DNA of 64,000 nucleotides from Salmonella enterica subsp. enterica serovar Choleraesuis. Lineage in GTDB: Bacteria; Pseudomonadota; Gammaproteobacteria; Enterobacterales; Enterobacteriaceae. This document shows, piece after piece, positions 17,567 through 24,535 of the stretch (its first letter is position 1; each line of letters opens with the position of its first letter). Where the stretch lies: NCBI GenBank assembly GCA_022846635.1, contig AP025685.1:1922001-1986000 (forward strand), read 5' to 3'. Below the pieces are notes generated by a model. The model was not told the origin of the DNA. It did no database searches and saw only the letters and a list, made by a program, of their open reading frames with translations. A program made the position numbers and the translations under genes.

Positions 17567-18769
17567 TTATACAAAAGGGGCCAAAGGATCGGCCTGAGTG
17601 AAAGCTGCTTCTCTTTCCGCTACCGGTGGGTAAATGAGTTTATTGGTAATTTGAATTTTGATTTCCTTAGCCTCACTGCGGGTAGATTTCACATCCTGCT
17701 CCCATCCCTCGGTATAAACTGCCCCCCATGCACCCAGATCGACGCAGGTGACATAGTTTGGCTGGGAATATGGCAGCCCTTCAATTCCCATCAGGCTGGC
17801 CGCCGCATTATGTCCGGCAAATTTGCCCATGGGGATAGCGTGCTGGCAGGTCATCAACGCCAGGTGCCCCCGATCGTCGCAGGCTGCGCGAGCAACGTCT
17901 CCGGTTGCCCACACATCGGATAAACCGGCAACATTCAGCATTGGCTCAACCACTAAGCGTCCGCGTTTATCGCGGCTTGCAGCCAGCTGACTGGTAAGCG
18001 GGCTGGCTTTTACCCCGGCGGTTAATATCACTGTGCGAGTCTCAATAAAGCTACCGTCATTCAGCATCACGCCATCTTCGCGTATTGACTCGATACTGCA
18101 GTTAGAGCGCCAGTCAATGGCTAACGCTGATGCTGCTTCAGCAATGGTTGCGCTCATATCTGAGCTGAACTGGCCGCCGGGTTTTTCGGCGCGGTCGATA
18201 ACAATCACTCTCGTCGTATGACCCGCCCCCTGTATAGCCGCCAGGCGGGCAGGTAATTCAGTTGCCAGTTCAATACCGGTTAATCCACCGCCTACTACCA
18301 CGATGTTATGACAAGCAGGGGTATCCTCAGCGGTGCTAAGAGAGTGGAGATGTTTATCAAGACGTTCGGCACCTTCCATGGTGTCAATGTCAAAGCCGTA
18401 GCGCTCAGCACCGCTGATAGCCGAACGATCTATCTGGCTACCGCTGGCCAGAATCAGGCGATCATATTTCAACTCCTGTAACTCGCCCTGCTGATTGCGA
18501 TAGCTGATTCTGCGCTGTTCGCCGTCAATTTTTTCGGCCAGACCCTGACAAAAATGCACGCCGGTTGCGGTGAATAATGGGAGCAAAGGTGCACCCAGCG
18601 TTGTCGGAGAGGGTTCATAAAAGCGGGGACGTACCCGCAGTTCGGGCTGTGGTGCCAATACAGTAACCTCAATATCTGAACGTTGATTCAGATAGGCCAG
18701 ACGAGCCGCGCTTAATGCCGCCCACATGCCTGCGAAACCTGCACCGATGATGACGATATTCTTTTTCAT
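17567..18769 (-). CDS. NDH-2-like NAD(P)/FAD-dependent oxidoreductase
   Basis: 400 aa from the ATG at 18769 (AGAGGT upstream); an upstream in-frame ATG would add 11 unsupported residues. Dinucleotide-binding motifs: IIGAGFAGMWAA at the N-terminus (FAD) and VVVGGGLTGIELA near residue 160 (NAD(P)H), plus VWATGDVA near 290 (FAD). Fold and length match type II NADH dehydrogenases and related pyridine nucleotide-disulphide oxidoreductases. No membrane span. Divergent from an Rrf2 regulator with a shared palindromic operator, so probably under its redox control. Confidence 0.85.
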   Translation of the reverse strand: MKKNIVIIGAGFAGMWAALSAARLAYLNQRSDIEVTVLAPQPELRVRPRFYEPSPTTLGAPLLPLFTATGVHFCQGLAEKIDGEQRRISYRNQQGELQELKYDRLILASGSQIDRSAISGAERYGFDIDTMEGAERLDKHLHSLSTAEDTPACHNIVVVGGGLTGIELATELPARLAAIQGAGHTTRVIVIDRAEKPGGQFSSDMSATIAEAASALAIDWRSNCSIESIREDGVMLNDGSFIETRTVILTAGVKASPLTSQLAASRDKRGRLVVEPMLNVAGLSDVWATGDVARAACDDRGHLALMTCQHAIPMGKFAGHNAAASLMGIEGLPYSQPNYVTCVDLGAWGAVYTEGWEQDVKSTRSEAKEIKIQITNKLIYPPVAEREAAFTQADPLAPFV

Positions 18770-18804
18770 TGCTACCTCTGATGATTCGATACATTGCCTC
18801 AATA

Positions 18805-18827
18805 ACTACGACTATAATTGTCGTAGT
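18805..18827. promoter_or_regulatory. Palindromic operator in the flavoprotein/Rrf2 intergenic region
   Basis: ACTACGAC (18805-18812), 7 bp, GTCGTAGT (18820-18827): a perfect 8+8 inverted repeat with TATAAT in its centre, just upstream of the flavoprotein gene. The half-site ACTACGAC recurs in front of the Rrf2 gene. Most simply the binding site of the adjacent Rrf2 regulator. Confidence 0.72.
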
Positions 18828-18933
18828 ATATTTTGGCAAGAACTTAAATCTAGATGTAGTAAGGACGAAACTTCCCATTTTGTTTGGATGTAAGGGCATT
18901 TTATGTTCTGTTTTGCGATTTTCTGGTATCATA

Positions 18934-18941
18934 ACTACGAC
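18934..18941. promoter_or_regulatory. Operator half-site upstream of the Rrf2 gene
   Basis: A second ACTACGAC copy, about 20 bp upstream of the Rrf2 start codon and close to its ribosome-binding site (AGGAGA). Suggests autoregulation by the same protein that binds 18805-18827. Confidence 0.5.
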
Positions 18942-18961
18942 CATTTTATTAGGAGATAGTC

Positions 18962-19471
18962 ATGGCTTTTTACAGCAGCGGCGTGGAGTACGGGGTGCAT
19001 AGCCTGATGTGTATGGTAGATGCCCGCGGTGAGGCCTGCGAAATGAGCGTGCGTGAAATAGCTGAGTTGCATGGGATACCCTATGACTATCTGGCGAAGG
19101 TTTTTACCAAACTTGCGCGGGCAGGGCTGGTAGTGAGTAGTGAGGGTAAAGGCGGTGGATTTCAGCTTGCGCGCGGAGCTGAGTTAATTAGCGTGCTGGA
19201 TGTGGCACAGGCGATTGATGGCGAAAGGCAGGTTTTTGAATGCCGCGAGGTACGCCAGCGTATGGCTATGTTCAATGATAGCCCGCCTGAATGGGCCTGC
19301 GCAGGGCGATGCGGGGTAAGAATGGTTATGGATGACGCTCAGCGCCAAATGGAAGAGAGTCTGGCCCGGACATCGATTTTGGATCTGACGCGAACCATGA
19401 TGCGTAAGGCGCCGGATACATTCGGCGTAGAAATACAAGAATGGGTCGATAAACGCCGAAATCCGGCGTAA
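18962..19471 (+). CDS. Rrf2-family transcriptional regulator
   Basis: 169 aa. N-terminal winged helix (YGVHSLMCMVDARGEACEMSVREIAELHGIP... YLAKVFTKLARAGLVVSSEGKGGGFQLAR), characteristic of Rrf2 (IscR, NsrR, RsrR). Cysteines in the sensory region are Cys94, Cys113 and Cys117 (C-x18-C-x3-C), wider than the IscR/NsrR spacing, so it may hold an Fe-S cluster with unusual ligation or act as a thiol sensor. Strong AGGAGA site upstream. Divergent from the flavoprotein gene, its likely target. Confidence 0.9.
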   Translation: MAFYSSGVEYGVHSLMCMVDARGEACEMSVREIAELHGIPYDYLAKVFTKLARAGLVVSSEGKGGGFQLARGAELISVLDVAQAIDGERQVFECREVRQRMAMFNDSPPEWACAGRCGVRMVMDDAQRQMEESLARTSILDLTRTMMRKAPDTFGVEIQEWVDKRRNPA

Positions 19472-19476
19472 ATGAC

Positions 19477-19600
19477 AAAAAAAGCCGACGGGGGAAGCGT
19501 CGGCACAGGAGTAAATGAGTCAGTTCAGGCACATATTATTGTTATGGAGGTTGCTAAAATTATGGCAACCCTGTGCCGTAACGCTTGGCATTAATGGCGA
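19477..19600 (-). ncRNA. Candidate small RNA (leftward) between ortT and the Rrf2 gene
   Basis: On the minus strand a terminator hairpin GCCGACG / CGTCGGC (19484-19504) is followed by seven T at its left end, so it serves leftward transcription, yet no leftward gene precedes it. Upstream is a -10-like TATAAA (19612-19607). The predicted ~125-nt transcript contains a second stem, GGTTGC / GCAACC (about 19570-19549), followed by a single-stranded CUCC-rich stretch suited to pairing with ribosome-binding sites. I do not recognise it as a known sRNA. It may instead only be a terminator isolating the Rrf2 gene. Confidence 0.4.
19484..19504 (-). terminator. Intrinsic terminator, leftward
   Basis: GCCGACG (19484-19490) / CGTCGGC (19498-19504), with the T-run on the minus strand only (A-run at 19477-19483 on the plus strand). 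It cannot terminate the Rrf2 transcript efficiently. Confidence 0.8.
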
Positions 19601-19693
19601 AGCATTTTTATATATTTGTGGCACTTAACTTGATATTCGTCACATTTTGACGCATATTGACGAGTGATCATTAACATTTAAAAATCTTTAGAT

Positions 19694-19867
19694 ATGACTC
19701 TCTACCAACACATGCTGGTTTTCTACGCCATCATGTCGGTGATTTCTGCTTTTATTACCTGGTTTCTCACCAAAGAAACTCCGGGCATCAGACTTCTTAG
19801 CGCTGTGCTTGTCGGTCTTACCTGGCCTATGAGTTTTCCTGTCGCTTTGTTGTTCTCTCTTTTTTGA
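19694..19867 (+). CDS. ortT: OrtT/GhoT-family membrane toxin
   Basis: 57 aa: begins MTLYQHMLVFYAIMSVISAF and ends with the family signature LVGLTWPMSFPVALLFSLF. Two hydrophobic helices flank a short charged loop (LTKETPGIR). I recognise this as E. coli OrtT (YdcX), an orphan relative of the GhoT toxin, which depolarises the membrane and lacks an adjacent GhoS antitoxin. It stands alone here too, upstream of ybiI. No strong ribosome-binding site is visible, consistent with low expression. A GhoS-like gene is present elsewhere in the window, inside the prophage. Confidence 0.9.
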   Translation: MTLYQHMLVFYAIMSVISAFITWFLTKETPGIRLLSAVLVGLTWPMSFPVALLFSLF

Positions 19868-19915
19868 CCTGAGCATTATACTTTTAGCAATATCTTGCCA
19901 TAACAGGAGAAAGCG

Positions 19916-20182
19916 ATGGCTTCCGGTTGGGCTAATGATGATGCGGTACAACAACAGATAGATTCCACCGTTGACGACGCTGTTGCGCGAGCTCGCGATC
20001 ATATTGCGTCCGGCCCGGGGCTGACCGAGTGCGCCAACTGTGGTGAACCGATTCCTGAAGCACGCCGTAAAGCGGTTCCGGGGGTGCGCTTATGTATTTC
20101 CTGCCAACAAGAACAGGATGCTAAGGATTCTGTTTTTGCCGGATATAACCGTCGTGGCTCTAAAGATAGCCAGCTACGGTAG
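19916..20182 (+). CDS. ybiI: YbiI, DksA/TraR-type C4 zinc-finger protein
   Basis: 88 aa, same length and ends as E. coli YbiI (MASGWANDDAV... YNRRGSKDSQLR). Zinc ligands Cys39, Cys42, Cys60 and Cys63 form the DksA/TraR-type finger (CANCGEPIPEARR... LCISC). Small members of this family bind the RNA polymerase secondary channel or remain uncharacterised. In E. coli ybiI is at a different locus, so its position here reflects rearrangement. AGGAGA lies upstream. Confidence 0.93.
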   Translation: MASGWANDDAVQQQIDSTVDDAVARARDHIASGPGLTECANCGEPIPEARRKAVPGVRLCISCQQEQDAKDSVFAGYNRRGSKDSQLR

Positions 20183-20355
20183 TTTTCAACTCAATTGAAA
20201 ATGTTCAAACTTCCAGCAATAAATTTTTCTTAACGATTATTTCGTCGTTTTCCCCCGCAGATAGCCTAAAAATGAGTCGCTTACCCGCAAGATGGTTGCT
20301 TCAGCTTACGCTAAAGTTAGACTGACAGTATTGAGATTAATAGACGAGGTTTTAC

Positions 20356-21339
20356 GTGGAAGCCATTAAAGGGTCGGATCTTAAGGTTTCCGACGCGGTA
20401 TTCAGCTGGCGGTTTGACGGCAAGGGGGGCGTAACGCCTATCAACGATGATGATGTTATCGATAAAGATAACCCCGCCTGGCTTCATTTAAACTATACCC
20501 ACCAGGGGAGTGCCGACTGGATAGCCACTACGCCGCTCATTCCTGCCTCGGTTCGTGATGCCCTGGCTGGCGAGAGCACTCGGCCCAGAGTTTCGCGTCT
20601 CGGTGAAGGAACACTTCTGACTTTGCGCTGTATTAACGGCAATTCCGAAGAGCGCCCTGAACAACTGGTTGCGATGCGTATCTATATGGATGAGCGCTTG
20701 ATTATCTCAACCCGTCAACGGCCGGTGCTGGCGCTTGATGAAGTGATAAACGAGCTAAAAGAGGGCACTGGTCCAGAAAATTGCGGGGCGTGGCTGGTGG
20801 ATGTATGCGATGAGTTGACCGACCACTCGACGGAATTTATTGAAGAGCTTCACGACCGAATAATCGATCTGGAAGATAATTTGCTCGACCAGCAGGTTCC
20901 GCAACGTGGGATTATGGCTCTGATTCGTAAACAATTGATTGTTATGCGACGTTATATGGCACCACAGCGTAATTTGTACGCGCGGCTGGCCAGTGAAAAG
21001 CTGACATGGATGGACGACGATCAGCGCCGCAGAATGCAGGATATCGCCGACAGGCTTGGGCGAGGACTAGACGAAATCGACGGTTGCATCGCACGAACCG
21101 GTATTATGGCTGATGAGATTAGTCAGATCATGCAGGAGTCTTTAAGCCGTCGTTCCTACAATATGTCACTGATGGCTATAGTCTTTTTACCAAGTACTTT
21201 TCTGACCGGATTATTTGGCGTCAACCTGGGCGGAATTCCGGGGGGCGGCTCTCATTTCGGCTTTTCACTGTTTTGCGTGCTGCTGGTACTGCTGATAGGC
21301 GGCGTGACATGGTGGCTGCATCGCAGCAAATGGTTGTGA
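20356..21339 (+). CDS. zntB: ZntB, CorA-superfamily zinc transporter
   Basis: 327 aa with GTG start, the E. coli length (ydaN). A large cytoplasmic N-terminal domain (about 1-265) precedes two C-terminal transmembrane helices (about 271-293 and 302-320) separated by the CorA-family GxN motif, here GVN at 288-290. Forms pentamers in the inner membrane moving Zn2+, now described as proton-coupled import. Followed by fnrS as in E. coli. Confidence 0.96.
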   Translation: MEAIKGSDLKVSDAVFSWRFDGKGGVTPINDDDVIDKDNPAWLHLNYTHQGSADWIATTPLIPASVRDALAGESTRPRVSRLGEGTLLTLRCINGNSEERPEQLVAMRIYMDERLIISTRQRPVLALDEVINELKEGTGPENCGAWLVDVCDELTDHSTEFIEELHDRIIDLEDNLLDQQVPQRGIMALIRKQLIVMRRYMAPQRNLYARLASEKLTWMDDDQRRRMQDIADRLGRGLDEIDGCIARTGIMADEISQIMQESLSRRSYNMSLMAIVFLPSTFLTGLFGVNLGGIPGGGSHFGFSLFCVLLVLLIGGVTWWLHRSKWL

Positions 21340-21383
21340 TTTATACACAGTCAAACAATTGTTGTTGATAAAGATGCATGAAA

Positions 21384-21397
21384 TTGAGCGAGGTCAA
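21384..21397. promoter_or_regulatory. FNR-binding site of fnrS
   Basis: TTGAGCGAGGTCAA fits the FNR consensus TTGAT-N4-ATCAA with two mismatches. Its centre is about 42.5 bp upstream of the fnrS 5' end, the class II activator position, as expected for an anaerobically induced sRNA. Confidence 0.78.
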
Positions 21398-21432
21398 TAA
21401 AGTCAGCCTGCAATAGGGGCATCATTCATCTC

Positions 21433-21551
21433 GCAGGTGAATGCAACGTCAAGCGATGGGCGTTGCGCTCCATATTGTCTTACTTCCTTTTTTGAATTAC
21501 TGCATAGCACAATTGATTCGTAAAGCCGACTTGAATAGTCGGCTTTTTTTT
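21433..21551 (+). ncRNA. fnrS: FnrS small regulatory RNA
   Basis: The sequence from GCAGGTGAATGCAACGTCAA to the terminator is nearly identical to E. coli FnrS, including the conserved middle region with ATTGTCTTACTTCC. The terminator stem AGCCGACT/AGTCGGCT (21524-21544) is followed by a run of T to 21551. FnrS is an Hfq-dependent sRNA transcribed anaerobically under FNR (and ArcA) that represses aerobic-metabolism mRNAs. In E. coli it lies between zntB and dbpA; here dbpA is missing and ttcA comes next. Confidence 0.96.
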
Positions 21552-21617
21552 CATCCAAAATTGGTATGGAAGCTGCTCTGTGACTAGTCTCAAGAAAACG
21601 AGATGGAGCACACTGCA

Positions 21618-21737
21618 ATGACAATTGTAAAAGACTATGACTCTCCGTTACCTCAAGGGCCGGTGCCGGTTCCAGATCCAATACCTAAACCACAGCCGCT
21701 ACCGGAGCCACCATCACCAGACCCTCACCCGCTGTGA
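21618..21737 (+). CDS. Proline-rich microprotein, 39 aa
   Basis: ATG at 21618, stop TGA at 21735. After MTIVKDYDSPLPQG the peptide is nearly a PxPxP repeat (14 prolines in 39 residues) ending SPDPHPL. GGAG lies 10-13 bases upstream. Its stop lies inside a 9-bp hairpin. Small Pro-rich proteins occur near ttcA in enterobacteria, but I cannot assign a name. It might be co-regulated with fnrS by read-through. Confidence 0.55.
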   Translation: MTIVKDYDSPLPQGPVPVPDPIPKPQPLPEPPSPDPHPL

Positions 21738-21742
21738 GGGTC
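21720..21742 (+). terminator. Hairpin at the end of the Pro-rich microprotein gene
   Basis: GACCCTCAC (21720-21728), loop CCGCT, GTGAGGGTC (21734-21742): a perfect 9-bp stem spanning the stop codon and followed by GATGTATTTT. The T-tract is weak. It also faces the 3' end of ttcA, 19 bp away. Confidence 0.5.
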
Positions 21743-21760
21743 GATGTATTTTGGCGAAAA

Positions 21761-22693
21761 TTATTTAATTTCAACAACGTCGAGGCGCTGAACCGCAGAC
21801 TCTTCGTTTTCTTCAGGTTGCCAGCCCGCCGGACGCAGAGGAATTTCCTCACGGTCAAAGGCCAGATCACCTCCATCGATAACTTCATCACCATGCTGTA
21901 GATGCACAAAATCAAAAAGCTGGTCGTCACATAGGTGAGATGGAACAACGTTTTGCATTGCGCTAAACATAGTCTCAAGGCGGCCCGGATAGCGTTTGTC
22001 CCAATCGCGCAGCATATCGCCAATAACCTGACGCTGAAGGTTTGGCTGAGAACCGCAGAGGTTACATGGAATAATCGGATAGGCTTTCGCTTCAGCAAAA
22101 CGGATGATGTCTTTCTCACGGCAGTAAGCCAGCGGACGGATAACAATGTGTTTACCGTCATCACTCATCAGCTTCGGTGGCATTCCCTTCATCTTGCCGC
22201 CGTAGAACATATTCAAAAATAGCGTTTGCAGGATGTCGTCACGATGGTGACCCAGGGCTATCTTGGTGCAGCCCAGTTCGGTCGCTGTGCGATATAAAAT
22301 TCCGCGACGCAGGCGGGAGCATAGGGAACAGGTAGTTTTGCCTTCCGGAATCTTCTCTTTTACGATCCCGTAGGTGTTTTCTTCAACGATTTTATATTCG
22401 ACGCCAATGCTATCAAGGTAACCCGGCAGTACATCCTCAGGGAATCCAGGCTGTTTCTGATCGAGGTTGACCGCCACCAGGCTAAATTTTATTGGGGCGC
22501 TTTGCTGCAGGTTACGCAGAATTTCCAGCATGGTATAGCTGTCTTTACCGCCGGACAGACAAACCATTACCCGGTCACCTTCTTCAATCATATTGAAATC
22601 GGCAATCGCCTCACCAACATTCCGGCGCAGGCGCTTCTGCAATTTGTTCAGATTGTACTGCTCTTTCTTGTTAATTTCTTGATTTTCTTGCAT
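21761..22693 (-). CDS. ttcA: TtcA, tRNA cytidine(32) 2-sulfurtransferase
   Basis: 310 aa from the ATG at 22693 ([19 protein letters not shown]); an upstream ATG would add residues created by the prophage junction. PP-loop motif [11 protein letters not shown] (about residues 44-54), with Cys pairs CSLC (about 122-125) and CNLCGS that bind the [4Fe-4S] cluster. Makes s2C32 in tRNAs. The prophage is inserted at its extreme 5' end: the phage supplies the sequence immediately upstream, so coding capacity is preserved but the native promoter now lies about 41 kb away beyond attR. Confidence 0.97.
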   Translation of the reverse strand: MQENQEINKKEQYNLNKLQKRLRRNVGEAIADFNMIEEGDRVMVCLSGGKDSYTMLEILRNLQQSAPIKFSLVAVNLDQKQPGFPEDVLPGYLDSIGVEYKIVEENTYGIVKEKIPEGKTTCSLCSRLRRGILYRTATELGCTKIALGHHRDDILQTLFLNMFYGGKMKGMPPKLMSDDGKHIVIRPLAYCREKDIIRFAEAKAYPIIPCNLCGSQPNLQRQVIGDMLRDWDKRYPGRLETMFSAMQNVVPSHLCDDQLFDFVHLQHGDEVIDGGDLAFDREEIPLRPAGWQPEENEESAVQRLDVVEIK

Positions 22694-22720
22694 TTTATAG
22701 CATCTCAATCGTCAAAGGGG
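22649..22720. repeat. attL (int-proximal attachment repeat)
   Basis: A 72-bp stretch repeated imperfectly at 63796-63868. Exact blocks are 25 bp from TTAATTTCTTG (22671-22695) and 20 bp from CATCTCAATC (22701-22720). The repeat covers the first codons and upstream region of ttcA, the integration target of Rac-type integrases. Confidence 0.9.
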
Positions 22721-22734
22721 GCATATAGGGGGCA
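22717..22734. promoter_or_regulatory. Candidate integrase arm-type sites, left
   Basis: Two GGGGGCA copies (22717-22723 and 22728-22734), 11 bp apart, next to attL and immediately downstream of int. The same heptamer occurs four times near attR, so it is probably the arm sequence bound by the integrase N-terminal domain. Confidence 0.55.
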
Positions 22735-22743
22735 AATCGTGAT

Positions 22744-23982
22744 TTACAGAGCAAGCTTTTCATTCAACATTTCGACCTGTGAGCCATTCAGTTCATCAAT
22801 CCAGGTAGCGTAAATCTCATACACCATTTGCGCGTTCTCATGCCCCATCTGACTGGCAATAAATGATGGGTTGGCACCGGCCGATAGTAACCAGCAGGCA
22901 AAAGTATGCCGCGTATGGTACGGATTACGGCGACGAATACCAGCGCGTTTTACCGCTGCGTTCCAGCGAGCCCCAATGCTACTCAGAGAGTAGTATGGTT
23001 TTTGCTCGCCCTTACATATTCTGGGAATGAAAACGAATCTCAGGTGCTGCTGTTCTGTTAGTCCGTATTCCCGGTGATGCAGGGTGATCTCCGACTGCGG
23101 CTGACCGCCAGTTAAAGCATGTTGCGCTCTCAGAGCCTCCAGTGCTGGCGTCAGCAGGGTGATGATGCGATCGCCAGCCTGCGTTTTAGGTGGAACAAAC
23201 AAACCCAGTGCAGTCAGGTTACGGCTCACGTGCACCGTACCATTCTTCAAATCTACGTCTTCCCAGGCCAGAGCTGCCAGTTCGCCGTGGCGTAGCCCTG
23301 AATAGACCGCAAACCGCCACATATTCTGGCTTTGTCCTTTTTCACTTTGCATTAACTGAGAAAATTCACTCTTGATTAATGGATCCGGTTTTGTTTTGCT
23401 TTTCTGTAATTTCTTCACTCGCTCAAATGGTTTGCCGGTAATAGCACCAGAAAAATAAGCGAAGCGTAAAAGAGAACAAAGCAAAGATATATAGTTATCT
23501 ACTGTACGTACAGAACGTCCTATTTTGTTTCCGCGTATTTTTATGTCGTAAAAAGTTTGCCCGGTGAGTAACTCATTTCGGTATTTCAGAATATCGCTGT
23601 ATCTAATCAGGCTGATAACGGAGTCACATCCAACAATGTGGTTCAGTGTTTTTAATTGTGACGCCGTTTTCCTCAGAGTATTAGCTGAAAGCTCGACCTG
23701 TTTGCTTGTGAGCCATGTCTGACTGAGCTCGGCGAAGGTTTCAATCTTCGCCCCTGGTCTGGTTTGAGAGGCCTTCTGTGAGTTAGGAAACCGGGCGGCA
23801 TAGTCAAACTCTCCGAGGTTTATCTCGCTGACTATTACCGCCCGCAGGCTTCCCGCCCTTTTAATATTTGATGGTGTGTTTACCCACCCCTTCATGACTT
23901 CACGACACCGTTTACCGCGATACATAAACCAGATACAGATTTTATTTTTCCTGATTTCGACGCCGGTTGGTAACGCTGCCAT
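22744..23982 (-). CDS. int: Tyrosine-recombinase integrase, IntR-like
   Basis: 412 aa. N-terminal arm-binding and core-binding domains ([28 protein letters not shown], very like E. coli Rac IntR) precede the catalytic domain: Arg231 (SGLRHGELAAL), Lys266, Arg358 (YHTRHTFA), His381 (MGHENAQ) and the probable nucleophile Tyr391 (YEIYATW). The usual first His of the H-x-x-R box is Tyr355, common in this subgroup. It directs integration at ttcA. Its start overlaps the excisionase stop by one base. Confidence 0.95.
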   Translation of the reverse strand: MAALPTGVEIRKNKICIWFMYRGKRCREVMKGWVNTPSNIKRAGSLRAVIVSEINLGEFDYAARFPNSQKASQTRPGAKIETFAELSQTWLTSKQVELSANTLRKTASQLKTLNHIVGCDSVISLIRYSDILKYRNELLTGQTFYDIKIRGNKIGRSVRTVDNYISLLCSLLRFAYFSGAITGKPFERVKKLQKSKTKPDPLIKSEFSQLMQSEKGQSQNMWRFAVYSGLRHGELAALAWEDVDLKNGTVHVSRNLTALGLFVPPKTQAGDRIITLLTPALEALRAQHALTGGQPQSEITLHHREYGLTEQQHLRFVFIPRICKGEQKPYYSLSSIGARWNAAVKRAGIRRRNPYHTRHTFACWLLSAGANPSFIASQMGHENAQMVYEIYATWIDELNGSQVEMLNEKLAL

Positions 23983-24194
23983 TATGCATCCTGAATATAT
24001 TTATTAATTCGCGGGTAGTTGTACCAGGTCGTTCCACGCGTTGTTTTTTCACCTGATGGTGAAACGCGCTTAAAATGAATTCCCTCAATCCAGCAACCCT
24101 GTCGATATTTTTCAATTTGCCGATCGCTTAAACCGGTTCGCTCCGTCAGCCTGGCCTCTACAACCCACTCCTCGTTGAAAATGACCTGAGACAT
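23982..24194 (-). CDS. xis: Excisionase (XisR/YdaQ-like, DUF1233)
   Basis: 70 aa from the ATG at 24194 (GGAGA upstream); a farther in-frame start at 24263 is unlikely. [46 protein letters not shown] aligns with Rac YdaQ, a small winged-helix excisionase. It bends att DNA with Int for excision. Adjacent to and coupled with int. Confidence 0.9.
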   Translation of the reverse strand: MSQVIFNEEWVVEARLTERTGLSDRQIEKYRQGCWIEGIHFKRVSPSGEKTTRGTTWYNYPRINKYIQDA

Positions 24195-24259
24195 ATAGGG
24201 TTCTCCAGACCTCGTGCACAGTATATGGAGCACGGAGGTTTGCTCGTGATAATTCAAAA

Positions 24260-24499
24260 TCAACCGATTTCAGTGGGCAGGGCGCCCAGATGCCGGTGAC
24301 CGGTTAATGCGGTGGCGACATAGCTGCTCTGGCGGTTGACCACCTCAACGCTGTAGCGCTGGCCGTCGATCTCAATCCGGTAATTCACCAGATGGCGCTG
24401 CGGGCCGTAATCGCCGAATTTCTGCTGGTGGGCCAGCAGCGCGACTTTGCAGGCCTGCCGGGCCGCCGGCGCCGGTTTACCTCGAATGATGTGCTTCAT
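24260..24499 (-). CDS. Hypothetical early phage protein, 79 aa
   Basis: Lies between xis and recT on the leftward early strand, the position of small genes in Rac. Sequence [21 protein letters not shown]... [30 protein letters not shown] suggests a mixed alpha/beta fold. No motif recognised. Its start lacks a strong ribosome-binding site. Confidence 0.7.
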   Translation of the reverse strand: MKHIIRGKPAPAARQACKVALLAHQQKFGDYGPQRHLVNYRIEIDGQRYSVEVVNRQSSYVATALTGHRHLGALPTEIG

Positions 24500-24535
24500 C
24501 AGGTTTGCCGGGAGGCGCTGGCCTCCCGCCTCCGG

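Noticed and set aside
17344..17923. Rightward ORFs spanning the two opposing terminators and the 3' end of the flavoprotein gene
   Set aside because: They run through strong terminator hairpins and have no ribosome-binding site or recognisable protein.
23512..23523. CTGTACGTACAG, resembling an SOS box, inside int
   Set aside because: The two CTG half-sites are separated by 4 bp less than a LexA site requires (CTGT-N8-ACAG), and it lies within coding sequence.
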